Of a stretch of 64,000 nt of DNA, positions 10,889 through 21,818 are shown piece after piece. The notes beneath the pieces are model-generated. The model ran no database searches and had not been told where the DNA came from. It saw nothing but the letters and a program-made list of their open reading frames with translations. Source of the DNA: Cunninghamia lanceolata (lineage: Eukaryota > Streptophyta > Pinopsida > Cupressales > Cupressaceae); the NCBI GenBank assembly GCA_027924645.1, contig BSBN01000860.1, forward strand, positions 1,550,001-1,614,000, given 5' to 3'. How positions within the stretch are numbered: position 1 is the stretch's first letter; each line of letters opens with the position of its first letter. The position numbers were made by a program, and so were the translations under genes.

Positions 10889-11245
10889 TCAAGCAATGAC
10901 GGGTGCCCCATCCATCAAGTTTCTAGGTATAAAATGAGCAGCTTTGGTGAGTCTATCCACCACAACCAATATAGCATTGTGCATGTTCCTTGACATAGGA
11001 AGCCCTTGCACAAAGTCTAGGCTTATAATTTGACATTTCCACTCAAGAATTTCATGAGGGTATAAAAGTCCTGTCGGGTGATGGTGTTCTGCTTTCACCC
11101 TCTGGCATTCCATACACATAGCTACAAAATTTGCAGCATCCCTCTTCATTCCCTTCCAGAAATATAAGTTTTTCACATCAATAAGTAACTTTGTTACTCC
11201 AGGACGTCCAGAATATGGCACAGAATAAACCTCTTTCCATGCCAT
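10889..11245 (-). CDS. gypsy integrase zinc finger and first catalytic block (fragment)
   Basis: 118 open residues covering the integrase N-terminus. CMECQRVK gives the CC of the HHCC finger, while the usual GHPG block reads SGRPG, so one zinc-binding His is lost. ISLDFVQGLP contains the first catalytic Asp, followed by AILVVVDRLTKAAHFIP, a strongly conserved gypsy integrase block. The frame equals that of the RNase H segment upstream and of the integrase C-terminus downstream. It is a decayed fragment. Confidence 0.88.
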   Translation of the reverse strand: MAWKEVYSVPYSGRPGVTKLLIDVKNLYFWKGMKRDAANFVAMCMECQRVKAEHHHPTGLLYPHEILEWKCQIISLDFVQGLPMSRNMHNAILVVVDRLTKAAHFIPRNLMDGAPVIA

Positions 11246-11338
11246 ATTCCTTAACTCAGCTTAGTTAGGTACATACATTCTTCCTTTAAACCTTAATAAC
11301 CCATCTGGTTCAAGGTTGAATCCTTCATATCTCAGATT

Positions 11339-11830
11339 CTAAGGGTTTTCTTCAAGGTCTAATTTTACTTGCTCGTAAAAATCATCTCCCTTAGTTTTCT
11401 GTAACACCTGATTCCTAAAATCAGAATGTATAGAGATCATTGAGAAGATGTGTCTTCTCCTACTCAAAGCATCTGCCATTTGATTTTCTTTTCCTTGAAT
11501 ATATTTAATCTCAAAATCATAATCCAAGATGAATTCCAACCATCTTCTTTGTTGAGCATTAATATGTGGTTGAGTGAACAGATATTTAAGTCCTTGGTGA
11601 TCTGTTTTAAGCTCAAAAGGTTTCCCAAGTAAATAGTGTCTCCACATTTGAAGTGTATGAATGACTGCTACAAGTTCTAGATCATGCGGGGCATAATTTT
11701 TTTCATAGTTTTTCAATTTACGCGATTCATACGCGATGACCTGTCCATCCTGGACTAGTACACCACCTAAGCCTTCTCTTGAGGCATCAGTAATGACTAC
11801 AAATTGACCCTCTGGGTCTAGTACATTCAA
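11339..11830 (-). CDS. gypsy RNase H (fragment)
   Basis: 163 open residues of the RNase H that degrades RNA in the RNA-DNA hybrid. VITDASREGLGGVLVQ holds the first catalytic Asp, YAPHDLELVAVI the Glu block, and LKTDHQGLKYLF the second Asp, followed by QRRWLEFILDYDFEIKYIQG and NQMADALSR, the standard gypsy RNase H end. It ends at a stop in the linker to integrase. It has the same frame as the integrase pieces. Confidence 0.9.
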   Translation of the reverse strand: MNVLDPEGQFVVITDASREGLGGVLVQDGQVIAYESRKLKNYEKNYAPHDLELVAVIHTLQMWRHYLLGKPFELKTDHQGLKYLFTQPHINAQQRRWLEFILDYDFEIKYIQGKENQMADALSRRRHIFSMISIHSDFRNQVLQKTKGDDFYEQVKLDLEENP

Positions 11831-12186
11831 AATTGGTGTTCAAGTCAATTTTTCCTTCAGTAGGTCAAAGGCCTCCTGCAACTTATCTGACCACTTAAAT
11901 TTCTTGCCTTTTCTCTGCAAGGAAGTTATAGGATATGCAATTTTAGAGAAGTTTTTCACAAACTTCCTGTAATAACCAGAAAGGCCCATAAAAATTCAAA
12001 CCTTGAATGAACATTTCTCAGTATCAGCCATTCCAAAATAGCCTTAATCTTACCTGGGTCCACAACTATCCCCTTAGCTGATATTATGTGGCCCAATTAT
12101 TGTACTTCCTTTTGAAAGAAAGTACATTTGGAGAGCTTGCCATATAGCTTATGCTCTCTCAACCTCTAGAGAACAATTCTTAAATG
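11831..12186 (-). pseudogene. gypsy RT thumb and connection, frame-broken
   Basis: The minus strand here encodes remnants of the RT thumb and connection: HL-stop-HLRIVL, REHKLYGKLSKCTF, LGHIISAKGI and WSDKLQEAFDLLKEKL are readable in two frames. At least one frameshift and several stops separate the RT segment (12187-12807) from RNase H (11339-11830). No separate gene is present. Confidence 0.7.
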
Positions 12187-12807
12187 CTACAGATGCTCTT
12201 CCTCATTCTTAGAATATATTAGAATGTCATCAAGAAACACTAAGACAAACTTATCCAGATAGTCCCTGAACACACTGTTCATAAGATTCATAAATGCCAC
12301 TAGTGCATTTGTCAATCCAAAAGGTAGGACAATGAATTCATAATGTCCATACCTAGTTCTAAAAGTTGTCTTATGGATGTCCTCATCCTTCAACCTCAAT
12401 TGGTGATATCCAAACCAAAGATCAATCTTGGAAAATACTGCTGCACCCCTCATATGATTGAAAAGATCATCGATGTGAGGTAATGGGTATTTATTCTTAA
12501 TTGTTTCTTTATTCAACATGCGGTAATCTATGCACAACCACAAACTACCATCTTTCTTTTTCACAAATATGACTGGGGCTCTCCATGGTGACACACTGGG
12601 TCTAATCAACTCTTTATCTAACAACTCTTGTAATTGAGCTTTTACCTCCATTAGTTCTATAGTGGTCATTCTGTAGGGGGCTTTAGAAATAGGTTTCAAT
12701 CTAGGAATAATATCAATGGCAAAATCAAAGGCTCTTTTAGGAGGTAATTCTGATAGCTCATCCAAAAATTCGTCCTCAAAGTCTCTAAGAAAAGGATACC
12801 TATCCAT
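12187..12807 (-). CDS. gypsy reverse transcriptase (fragment)
   Basis: 206 open residues of RT fingers and palm. Visible blocks are [55 protein letters not shown], the first catalytic block [14 protein letters not shown] (normally LRSGYHQI), LPFGLTNA and the active site FLDD at 191-194 followed by ILIYSK. Its frame differs by one from both protease and RNase H, so indels lie on either side. It is the same element as its neighbours. Confidence 0.9.
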   Translation of the reverse strand: MDRYPFLRDFEDEFLDELSELPPKRAFDFAIDIIPRLKPISKAPYRMTTIELMEVKAQLQELLDKELIRPSVSPWRAPVIFVKKKDGSLWLCIDYRMLNKETIKNKYPLPHIDDLFNHMRGAAVFSKIDLWFGYHQLRLKDEDIHKTTFRTRYGHYEFIVLPFGLTNALVAFMNLMNSVFRDYLDKFVLVFLDDILIYSKNEEEHL

Positions 12808-12904
12808 ATCTGATCTTTCCTAACCTATGGACTCCTTCCCAACTTGATTATGTTTCTGAGATTCATAAAACATTAATTCATCTTGGGAATAAGTGTCCCC
12901 ATTC

Positions 12905-13408
12905 TCATTTAGTTTTTTCCATTTTGACAGTGAAAAGTTGGCACCTTTTTCTTTGAGCTCTTTTCATTTGCAGAGAAGAAATTTGTCTTAGTTTGACTTC
13001 CCTAGGTTTTCCTTGAAGAAAGACTTTGTTTCCTAGATCATCCAGACACTCTATTGTTTTAGCATAACAATCCACTTTGGCTCGATATCTCCATAGCCAA
13101 TTTATCCCTAGGATAACATCATATAAGCCTAGTGGGGCTACATAAGGATTTACTTCCGTGGAAAAGCTCAGAAGTTTAATCCTAGCCTCAAATAGGCATT
13201 GCTCTACCTGAGCCTTGGTGTGATTTGCATACTCTACAGACCATGTGTTTGCCATGAATCCAACCTTTCTAGGAATTTTACTAAAAATTTTAGGGGAAAC
13301 AAAACATTCAGTAGCACCATTGTCAATTAAAACTGAAATCAGAAGACCAGATAAAATACATGTTGTCTCAATGGGAGTTATTTGGTATTCACCTTGCCTA
13401 TTGTCCAA
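12905..13408 (-). CDS. gypsy aspartic protease (fragment)
   Basis: 167 open residues of the retropepsin that cuts the polyprotein. The active-site block reads LIDNGATECFVS; most relatives have DSG or DTG, so the Ser/Thr is changed to Asn and activity is doubtful. Downstream DVILGINWLWRYRAKVDC is the conserved second block of plant gypsy proteases. The listed first codon is TTG; the frame is open upstream into the gag zinc knuckle, so this is the C-terminal continuation of gag and not a new start. Confidence 0.85.
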   Translation of the reverse strand: MDNRQGEYQITPIETTCILSGLLISVLIDNGATECFVSPKIFSKIPRKVGFMANTWSVEYANHTKAQVEQCLFEARIKLLSFSTEVNPYVAPLGLYDVILGINWLWRYRAKVDCYAKTIECLDDLGNKVFLQGKPREVKLRQISSLQMKRAQRKRCQLFTVKMEKTK

Positions 13409-14532
13409 GGCTGCATGAATGCATTGTTGGAGCGTTGCTTGTTGAGAGGGTAAAGGGTTTCCTCTTGGTTGTGATCCCTGTGCCTTGTTAGTACACTAGT
13501 TGGCGTAATGATCTCTGCCACAAGTGTAGCACCCTCTTACTGGTCCTCGCCTCTCTTGAGGTTTGCCAAATTTGTCTCCATTCTTCTTGGAGTGGTTATT
13601 CCCCTTTTTCTCTCCCTTAGACTCATTTTTCTTATGCTTGGTTCCCTTATCATTTTTCTCATAATAATCTTGTTTCTTCCCCTTTTTCTTAGAGGATTGT
13701 GAGGATTGTGACCAATTGTATCTCTTTCAGTTCCTTTCTCTATAAACCAACATAGATTTCAATTTTTGTTCCTATTTGATGGGCTTTTCATAGACTTGGT
13801 CCATTGTAGTAGGATCGTGAACATCAACCTCACCCCCAATCTGGGCATTTAACCCCATTATGAAATTCTGAATGTAAATTTCTCATCCTGTTGGTACTGT
13901 GGTACATACTTCAGTAGTTTGGTGAATATTTCCCGATATTCATTCACAGACATATCAGCCTATTTCAAATTCTGAAAGTCTATAAGTTTTTGATCATAGA
14001 ATAGTCGAGGCAACCATCTTTGCCTAAAAAGTTCTACGAACCTATCCCATGTAAGGTTTGTAGACCTCAAGCCTAGTTCCATCTTTTTGTTCATCCACCA
14101 TGTGGATGCTTCACTTGCTAGCTAGAATGCTCCCCACACAGCTTTAGTGACCTCATTATAGTTTCTGATTTCAAAATATTTTTCCATTTCTGTAAGCCAT
14201 GCCTTCACGACATCTTCGCTTACGAATCTATCAAATTTAGGAGGCATGATCTTCTTCATGTCTCAGGATAGTTCCAAAGCCATATGGCTCCTCCTATCCT
14301 CTTCTTTCCTAGTCTCAGAGTTATTCTCTTCGTACTCACTTTGGGTGGTGTCATTATGACATTCCTCGTCATCACCCCCATCATAGGCATCTCGCCTAGG
14401 TCCTTGTCGGCCCCTGACCTCCTATTCAAGAGTTTCTACTCTCGTTCTTGTTTCTTTCAATAAAGTCAGGATATGGTCTAACATAGATTCAGAATGCCCT
14501 AAAGGATATCCTTCATCCTAGTTGTCTCCCAT
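13409..14532 (-). pseudogene. gypsy gag, degraded
   Basis: The likely start is ATG at 14532 (MGDN then a TAG). Further in, VVKAWLTEMEKYFEIRN, ASTWWMNKKMEL and TWDRFVELFRQRWLP form a Retrotrans_gag domain. The zinc knuckle YTCGRDHYAN lies near 13503-13532. Several stops and at least one frame change break it. Gag would form the virus-like particle and bind element RNA. Confidence 0.8.
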
Positions 14533-14799
14533 CTTGGTTCTAATCTGAACCTTTGCTACAATCTACTTCTACCTAAAGTTTGCAGATTAATCACGGATTA
14601 GTTTTTCCATGTCATTTAATTCATTCATTATAAAAATATATTCTCATTCATGTAATCTTTAACAACAAAGGAAAGATTGTCAAAATTTTGCCATTGCATT
14701 GTATTTTTCATTGGATTACATATAATCCACCAAAATTACAAAATTTTGTTTACACCTTGCTACTACAAGTCATTTACAGTTTGGGATAACTTCCCATAT

Positions 14800-15281
14800 T
14801 CATTTATCAAGCTTGAGATTTATCATTTCAGTTTTAGGAGGTGAGGATACACACAGGTACTCCTTCACAATTTCCTTGGCTACATCATAATCCCTAGGAC
14901 TATTTTCCACAGCTGGTGCTTTAGGTGTAGAGGGTTCTGTTGATGCATTAGTAGAGTTAGGGGCAGCCATCCTTTATGCTTTCCTTAACTCCTGCTTGAT
15001 ACGTTTCACGGCAACAGCGAAGGTTTCCTCATCAGTTAACCATGCTACTACTAGGCAACCAATCTGTTCGAGTTTCTCATCCTTGAGGCTCGTTCTCTCA
15101 AGCTCTTTTATTGATGTAGGTAACATCCATGTTCCATTAACTTCTTTCAAGGTGTTGTTCTTATCTATACCATTCTGGAAAAGAACATCCAGACATTAGC
15201 ATATGTAAATGTTGGAGACCAATAATCATCCAGTAGTGAGCTCAAAGGTCCATGTATTGAACTCAGTTTCTCTGATACCAT
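14800..15281 (-). pseudogene. ORF0: extra reading frame between primer site and gag
   Basis: A frame starts with ATG at 15281, one base before the primer site, so its first codons (MVSE) are the primer-site sequence itself. It runs 38 codons, then continues after a small frameshift near 15170 (FQNGIDKNNTLKEVNGTWML, later EQIGCLVVAWLTDEETFAV) to TAA near 14974. It goes on in the same frame with MAAPNSTNASTEPSTPKAPA to TGA at 14800-14802. The whole would be about 160 residues with protein-like composition. No family is recognised. It is upstream of and separate from gag. Any element with AT before an iMet primer site gains this ATG, so the start may be fortuitous; the long frame is harder to dismiss. 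Confidence 0.45.
15270..15280 (-). other. Primer-binding site, initiator Met tRNA (Tekay-like element)
   Basis: Minus strand TGGTATCAGAG, two bases inside the LTR end at 15283. This fixes the element's orientation as minus. Confidence 0.88.
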
Positions 15282-15282
15282 A

Positions 15283-18200
15283 TTTAACATCTCATTCCAT
15301 AATGCCTAAAAATTAATATAAACATTCATCATAATTAAGAGAATAGATAACAACACGATTATCCATTTCAAATTAAACAATAATGATTCACTATCATTTC
15401 ATCAATTGAGCATGTTATTCTAAACTAAACATAATAAAGCTTACATTTTTAATAATCATTTACATATCCAAGTGAATAACTTTCACTATGTATGTACAAG
15501 TTATGCTCAAGGCATCATAGTTCAAATTATACATCACAATTGACTATCAAGTCATAAAATGAAAAACACTGTATCTGGAACATAAGACATCTGTCTTCAT
15601 AAGCCTCAACTCGTCTCATGCTTGGGAAGGAGAGCATCATCCTGGTGCTTTTCCTCCAACCATGGACCTACGGTCCCCCACTCAACTTCCTAAGCTAGAA
15701 GTGGCCCTACCCCTCACGGAAGGGTTAGCTATCAGGAACCGTTAGGTTAGCCATCTGAGTATCTGGTGTTGTGTCCTTCATAATGTCTCTCGGTCACACA
15801 ACCATAGATCCACTCTAACTATGTATGACACTACTAGAGACACTATGCATCTAGAGCACTGTGGACCGACAATGCATGCTGAGACAAATGCATTACTTTG
15901 GCTGAAGATTTACATACATAAATATTACACATTGAATTTTGTCGTATGTCCACCACCTCGACTCAATTTATAAGTTGTCATGTCCTACAGTTACATAGTT
16001 CGACCCTCCTCGGTCTAGAACAATTAAGTTCAAAATCATCTCAGTCCATTCCTTGGACATACTGGGAATTAGTGACACCATGTCACGTTGTCCCACACAA
16101 GCTTGCATAAATTAAAGGTTCTATCATGTTTTCCATATTTGCCTTACTGGCTAAGAGTTTACTTTCTTTCCATAGTCCACGGTTACACTTAGTTCATAAA
16201 GTCAATGGTTTGTACTTATAGGGAACAAAGTTTAGTCTTAGAAGACCTTCATAAATGTGACTCATAAAGAAGTAACTCAACCTTTTTGAAACAAGGTATG
16301 CATGTTCTATTATGTAGCCAAATATAAGGTGAAAAGGTTCTTTTCACAAGAGACCTTCTTGACTAAAAAATTCTTAAAGAAGTATCTTAGCCATTCGAAA
16401 AGAAGGCTTTCATGAACTAACACATAACATATTATGCTGACATGACTCACCCATAGAAGTCCAAGATAATAACATAACCAAGTGAGGCCTTTATTTATCA
16501 TATGGAACATTATAAAAGCAAGTACATTACATGCACAAAGACTCATTACATTTAGTCGATGTTTAGCATCTTCCACTTCAGGGTATTAGTGTTAATATTA
16601 ATAATACTGGTTTCACGAAAGTTCTTTATCAAAACTAAACCAAACAATATCATAAAAGGGTTCATACCTTACCTGCTAGCATAAGCAAGCTCTAGTTATT
16701 GAATGCATGATTTCAAGGCTCTCAGCTATCATATCCATTTAAATGCAGTCACCCTTTCAAGCTTTATAGTTTAAACTATGACTCTGAGCCTTCATGGCTA
16801 CCATCCAAGCATTTCAATATATATCATAAGCAGTACAGGCTCGAAGGCCATTCAAAAAAATAATAACCCTATCAATTTTAAACACAAGTGAATGATGAAA
16901 GCTTTTTACTCATCACCATCATCATCATACGATGACATATCACATAAAATTTTTAAGCAGAGATTAGTTCTCTGTCAAGTGGCGCATCATGAGCTTATCA
17001 ATTTCGTTACGCATATGATAATCACTCAGGTGGCCAAGGATTAAACATATACATAGTAGTATACTTTTGTTTGTAACAATGATAAAAGAACAATTATTCA
17101 CATTCATAAATATACAGCAACAATTAAGAGTTCGTTACGGCTTGAAATCCACAGTATAACATCACATTTATGTGTATGTCGACACTGTCGACTTTGTCTT
17201 TAATATGCATAAAAGAAAGTTTAGAATAATAAGTAAGGGTTTTGGATGAAGTATACAAAGCTTCAGTTTCTACATCAATAGAGGTTTTGCTCAATTGTAT
17301 TGAATATATATATCAGGCTTTACTCAATTCCCAACTCGGGTATCATGAGCTACTATTGTAAAAACTGTAACCCCGAACAAAGAAAAGACCGTCTATATCT
17401 CTTTAGAGAGTTGTATGACAGCTCCACGAATGAAACCTAGGCAACTTACTTCTCCAAACAAAAATAAGACCAGACTCTCTATACCTCCAATTGGTCATAA
17501 CTGATTCCTTCTTTGCATGCATGCATGAACAAGATTATTTTTTTTATGATTAGGCTCACCACCTTTCCATCAATCGATCGGTTGGCAAGAATATAGGCAT
17601 GAAGATGGGGTTTACTTGGCTACCACCCTCCCTCCCACTCTTCATGAGTGATGACTGGCCCTGTGCCCCACCAACCTTATAATAATATGAGATAAAAAGA
17701 TAATATGATTATTGATCACATTTGATCTCACAAGCAAATTCAACCAAATGAATTATATATATAATTATACTTACACACCCTTAACTAAGGGTTTAGGATT
17801 ATACGTAAGCATTAGTAATATCAACTCCATCAGTTAATTTCACATACTTACAATGCAACTACGAGGTCGAGCATTGTTCCACCTAGGAAGCATCATTCTC
17901 TACAAAACATAAAATAATATAATAAACATAGACACTAAACAAAATGTGGTAAAAGAGCATAGAACCCAAGGGTCCCTGGCAACTATGCTGAAATCAACAA
18001 ACAACTCAACATGACATCCTTGCAACCAACAGCTTTTGACAACTCAAATATAAAGATGTTGAGTAAAGTCTAATTGATCTGTCAAGAGAGAGAATGTAAC
18101 TCACCCTAATAGCAAGAGTTCAAAGGACAAATTCTGATACTCAGATGACTAATTAACCCCTTTTTCCCAACATCTAACTCTTCCTCCAGGATGATACTCT

Positions 18201-18395
18201 CCTTCTTTCTTCAAAGGATGTTGTGTTTTCCTATTCACACTCAGGACCACAAAACTATGATCAGTGCATCATCATCTTAATCCATATTTCAAATTAATTA
18301 ATATTCATAACTAACTATCATCAATCATTAAGCTCATAATCAAAGATTAAATCAAATATTTCCACAATATCAAATCCATTAACTATGATCAATCC
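15283..18395 (-). repeat. 5' LTR of the Tekay-like element, outer tip deleted
   Basis: Aligns with the LTR at 6678-9881 from the ATGTTAAA inner end outward. It stops at GATCAATCC (18387-18395), whereas the other LTR continues for about 75 more bases to TGTTACATC. The deletion ends on AATCC, the same five bases as the left target duplication. The minus frame at 16310-16576 is the counterpart of 7743-7979 and is not a gene. Confidence 0.88.
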
Positions 18396-18453
18396 ATGAG
18401 AGGGGAGAGGAGTGGTGAATGGGGTTGCAGAAGGAGGATGATGCTTGCTCTGG
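18396..18453 (+). pseudogene. Acidic reading frame, 3' end after the gypsy insertion
   Basis: Joined to 6072-6677 at the AATCC duplication, the frame reads on as ESMRGERSGEWGC and stops at TAG near 18451. This is the downstream flank of the insertion. Function unknown. Confidence 0.35.
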
Positions 18454-18851
18454 CATGGTGCTAGAAAAAGTGGGGAAAAATGACTTTGTGCACATCACAC
18501 AGCAATGGAGTTCATTACAGGTTGTTTACAACCTGAAAGGGTGATTCTGTCACTCCACTCTACTTTTGTGAGCCTATGCTCACAAATTTTCTACCCAGCA
18601 TGTCTCATACAGGAGCATCCCAGGTGAACAAGCTATCCCACATTGACAAAAGATTTGATATTTTGGTTTTGGTTTTGTAGGTTCAATTTGGTGTTTTCCA
18701 GGTTTCTCTTGGTGTCTTAAGGAACCCTCATTGGTTTCATGGTTGGTGCAGTATCTCTGCAGTAGTTCAAGTCTCTACTCAGGATCATGGACTTCACTTC
18801 AAAGATGGACATGGTTTCTGTCATGGATTTGGTCTTCAAACACCCACATGA
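18454..18851. other. Unassigned DNA
   Basis: No gene or element recognised. A GT-rich stretch (GGTTTTGGTTTTG near 18663) and several short plus-strand frames without domains are present. Confidence 0.4.
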
Positions 18852-19015
18852 GTGGATGTGGCAAACTATTGTAATGGGAGAGTTTTTTTTCTATTTATGC
18901 TCATGGCATGTTACATTAGTCAAAAGACAACCAAGTTCTTTTGGATTTCAGCAACTACTCACTTAACCTCAATGATTCTAGCTACTGGCTTTAGCTTCAT
19001 TTTGAGATTGGTCAC

Positions 19016-19321
19016 TTGCATAAAGAAGACAAAATACAACATCAAGTAGAATCTATACATCATTGGTTTGATGTCTCACTAATGTTAGAAGCATTAAGAG
19101 TACTTTATGTGGGAGACTCCATAAACCGAAAGTGGTGGGAATCCATGCCCTATCTTTTGAGGGTAGTAGTGCCATATGATGGAGGCAACGTGGAGACCAT
19201 AGATGAAGGCCTATTCCTTAAGTATTTTGTAAAGGGATTTAATTTTTCTATAGAATTTTCATGGGCTCCATTCCTAGTTCAGCAAAACTGGAACAATGGT
19301 AAAGAGACATTTGGGGATTGA
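19016..19321 (+). CDS. Hypothetical 101-residue reading frame
   Basis: The frame has balanced composition and a distinctive block LYVGDSINRKWWESMPYLLR followed by VVVPYDGGNVETIDEGLF and FSWAPFLVQQNW. No family is recognised. It begins inside the end of another short frame (18852-19049) in a different phase, which suggests a larger decayed coding region of either a host gene or an old element. There is no intact gene structure around it. Confidence 0.3.
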   Translation: MHKEDKIQHQVESIHHWFDVSLMLEALRVLYVGDSINRKWWESMPYLLRVVVPYDGGNVETIDEGLFLKYFVKGFNFSIEFSWAPFLVQQNWNNGKETFGD

Positions 19322-21009
19322 TATGATTTCTCAACAATCTCAGCATTGGAGAGATGTAGACATTTAATAATATTTAATATTGTTCTCATGTTTGGAAAAC
19401 ATTCAAGTACTTGCATGGACATATCAATGATGAAGTCTAAACAAATGCATATTGGATCATGCTTTATCATGCATGTTTGGTTATTATAGAGATTGAACAG
19501 AGATTGAAGTATGTGGGTTATATTTTACCTTTTTTGAAGTTTAAATCAATGGATATTATATTCAATGTGCTATTACTACATATGATTAAAGGAGTCGACT
19601 AATACATGGAATTATTGGAATGTCTATTTGTAAACTATGGTATCTTTGAAACATATAAGGACAAAAAACAAAAAAGACGTTGAAAATATAAGAAGCCTTT
19701 TATTTCGAACCACAGAGATGAATCAATTCATTTCTAAAGGCACTAATTTCACCAGCATCCAATGCATATTTAAAGGTAGAAATCGTATGAGCTAAGGCGC
19801 CATTAGGGAAGAGGAAGCATTTAGTTTTTGGTGCTATAGTTGTTCATGCCATGTCAGAATTTGAAACGCCACAAGCGAGGTTCATTAAATAAAAGTCTAG
19901 TAAATCAGTATGGTATGACCATGCCTAGTTGATGGAGATCAAAACAAAAGAAAGAGTGTGGGGACACCAAGAAGAAGAGGAGTAGGTACTTATTAAAGAA
20001 ATCGATGAGGATATGTTGGCCTAGAACACTGAGGATTGAAGTGAGAACAATGCATTTGTAGTAAGATGGAAAGGTAGTTCATTGTCCATGACAAAAGAAG
20101 TTACAAAAGTGAGTTCGTTGCTAGTTACAAAGCATAGGAGGTGAGGAGATATTAATAGAATTTGTTGTTATAGAGCAGGTCAAGATATGTGTTGGGTGAG
20201 GCCACAGAAGGCTACTTAATTGTAGTTTGAAAATTGAATTAATAAAATTATTTTTTATGTACAATCTTGAGTTTATTGATTGTAAAATTGAGGCAGAGCA
20301 TCACTGGTGAAATTGATTGTGTGGTTGTGTGTCTTTGAGTTTGTGTGGAAGAGTTTTGTTTTGCAGAGAGGGGTGTTGTCTTCATCAGTGTGACACAACT
20401 TTGTGCTTTTACCCTTAAAACATACATATGACTTTTTCATCCTTTAAGTTGGAAAAATATATTTGTGTTTGCCGATTCCTTTATAAAGTGTGACACAATT
20501 TTGAACTTTTACCCTTTAAGTACTATCTTTCGATGTATTACCTTAGATTAGTTCCTTTTATTTAAATTTTCTCTTCTCTTTCCTTCCCCCTTTGCAGAAA
20601 TAAATAATGAAATTCATAAGAAGATTTGGCTTCTAAAATCCCAGAGGTTATCTTGTGAGTCAAGAGTCTCACATTCGCAGGATTTCCCATCTATGGTGGT
20701 CAAAGTTTGTATGTAGGAGTAATCTTAGGTGTAAGTAAAAACCATCAACATTCACCTCATTACTTATAGTTGGAGAGCTCTTTTATGTGCTTATTATAAC
20801 AATTTGTTACATGTTTTTCAATGCTATATGTGCTCACATGCTCATATGTAATTTTATTATTTACTTCTTTTAATATCATGCATCATTTTTCCTCTCCTTC
20901 AATTCCTTCAATCTTATAGATTCAATCAATTGAAGGGTGCATATATTATTGCTAGCAATTTCTATGGTTGAGAATTTAGATAGTGACTTATGTTAAACAT
21001 AGACTCACC
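19322..21009. other. Unassigned DNA
   Basis: No convincing gene. A block GTGTGACACAA...TTTTACCCTT occurs twice about 100 bases apart near 20388 and 20488. The rest is AT-rich without clear structure. Confidence 0.4.
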
Positions 21010-21330
21010 ACCATACCTAGATGAAAATGTTATTGCATGACACACCCACATTGTATGAAGACTTGTTGCTACATCACATGGAGAATTATGATTGTATTAT
21101 ACAGAGCCTCTATCGCATGGCATGCCCACATCATGAGAGACTTGTGACTTTATCATAGAACCCTTATTTTATGTCATGCCCACATCACATTAAGATTTGC
21201 TAGCACATTATAGGAAGACTTATTACTGCATCATGTAGAATCACACTACCAAATTGCAGATAGATCGATCATTACATAATCGTATTGCACATGTCATGTC
21301 ATATTGCTACATCACATGGAGTATTATCCT
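21010..21330. repeat. Degenerate tandem array, unit roughly 50-65 bp
   Basis: Blocks built on (A/G)CA(C/T)(A/G)CCCACATC, then AAGACTTGT/GAGACTTGTG, then CATCACATGGA recur about five times with substitutions and indels. Seen by eye; exact unit and borders need a self-alignment. Confidence 0.45.
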
Positions 21331-21818
21331 ATCACTTTTTGTAGATGTAGAATTTTCTAACCATTGTCCTTTCCTCTCCTTTTCATTTTCACAAATAGTT
21401 AAAACTGCCTGTAGTGTATGCTTGTTTTAATTATGATGCAAAATCTACTCATTATATATCCTTTCACTATTTTGTAGGTTTGATGAAGTGCTCATAGCAA
21501 AAAGTATAGAAAAAAAATATGGAATGATGCATTACTTTATACAATTCCTATATCATTTTTACGAGTGTCTAAATATTTTATTTTATGTTGACTAAGCATG
21601 GCACCCATACACTTTTAAATGCAAACTCATGATAGATTTGTACACACATTAGAATGGGAAAAATGTAATAGTGAAATTTGCATACCCGTATCATTTCTCA
21701 TTTAGTTGTGTGCCCACCTTGGTCGAATTTCCTAAATCCAGTAACATATTAACAAGTGGCACACCCTTATTCTAGATTTTGCTCATGCCATAGTCCCCTA
21801 TAATCTCCATATACTCTC

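Larger units (their letters stand above)
6678..18395 (-). mobile_element. Ty3/gypsy chromovirus (Tekay-like) LTR retrotransposon, degraded
   Basis: LTRs of about 3.2 kb begin TGTTACATC and end in a form of GATGTTACA. Reading on the minus strand: 5' LTR (18395-15283), iMet primer site, ORF0, gag, protease, RT, RNase H, integrase, chromodomain remnant, purine tract, 3' LTR (9881-6678). Protease-RT-RNase H-integrase order defines gypsy, and the chromodomain with long LTRs and iMet primer fits the Tekay/Del chromoviruses. Left flank AATCC (6673-6677) matches AATCC at 18391-18395. The outer tip of the 5' LTR is missing. All coding parts carry stops or frameshifts. Confidence 0.92.
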
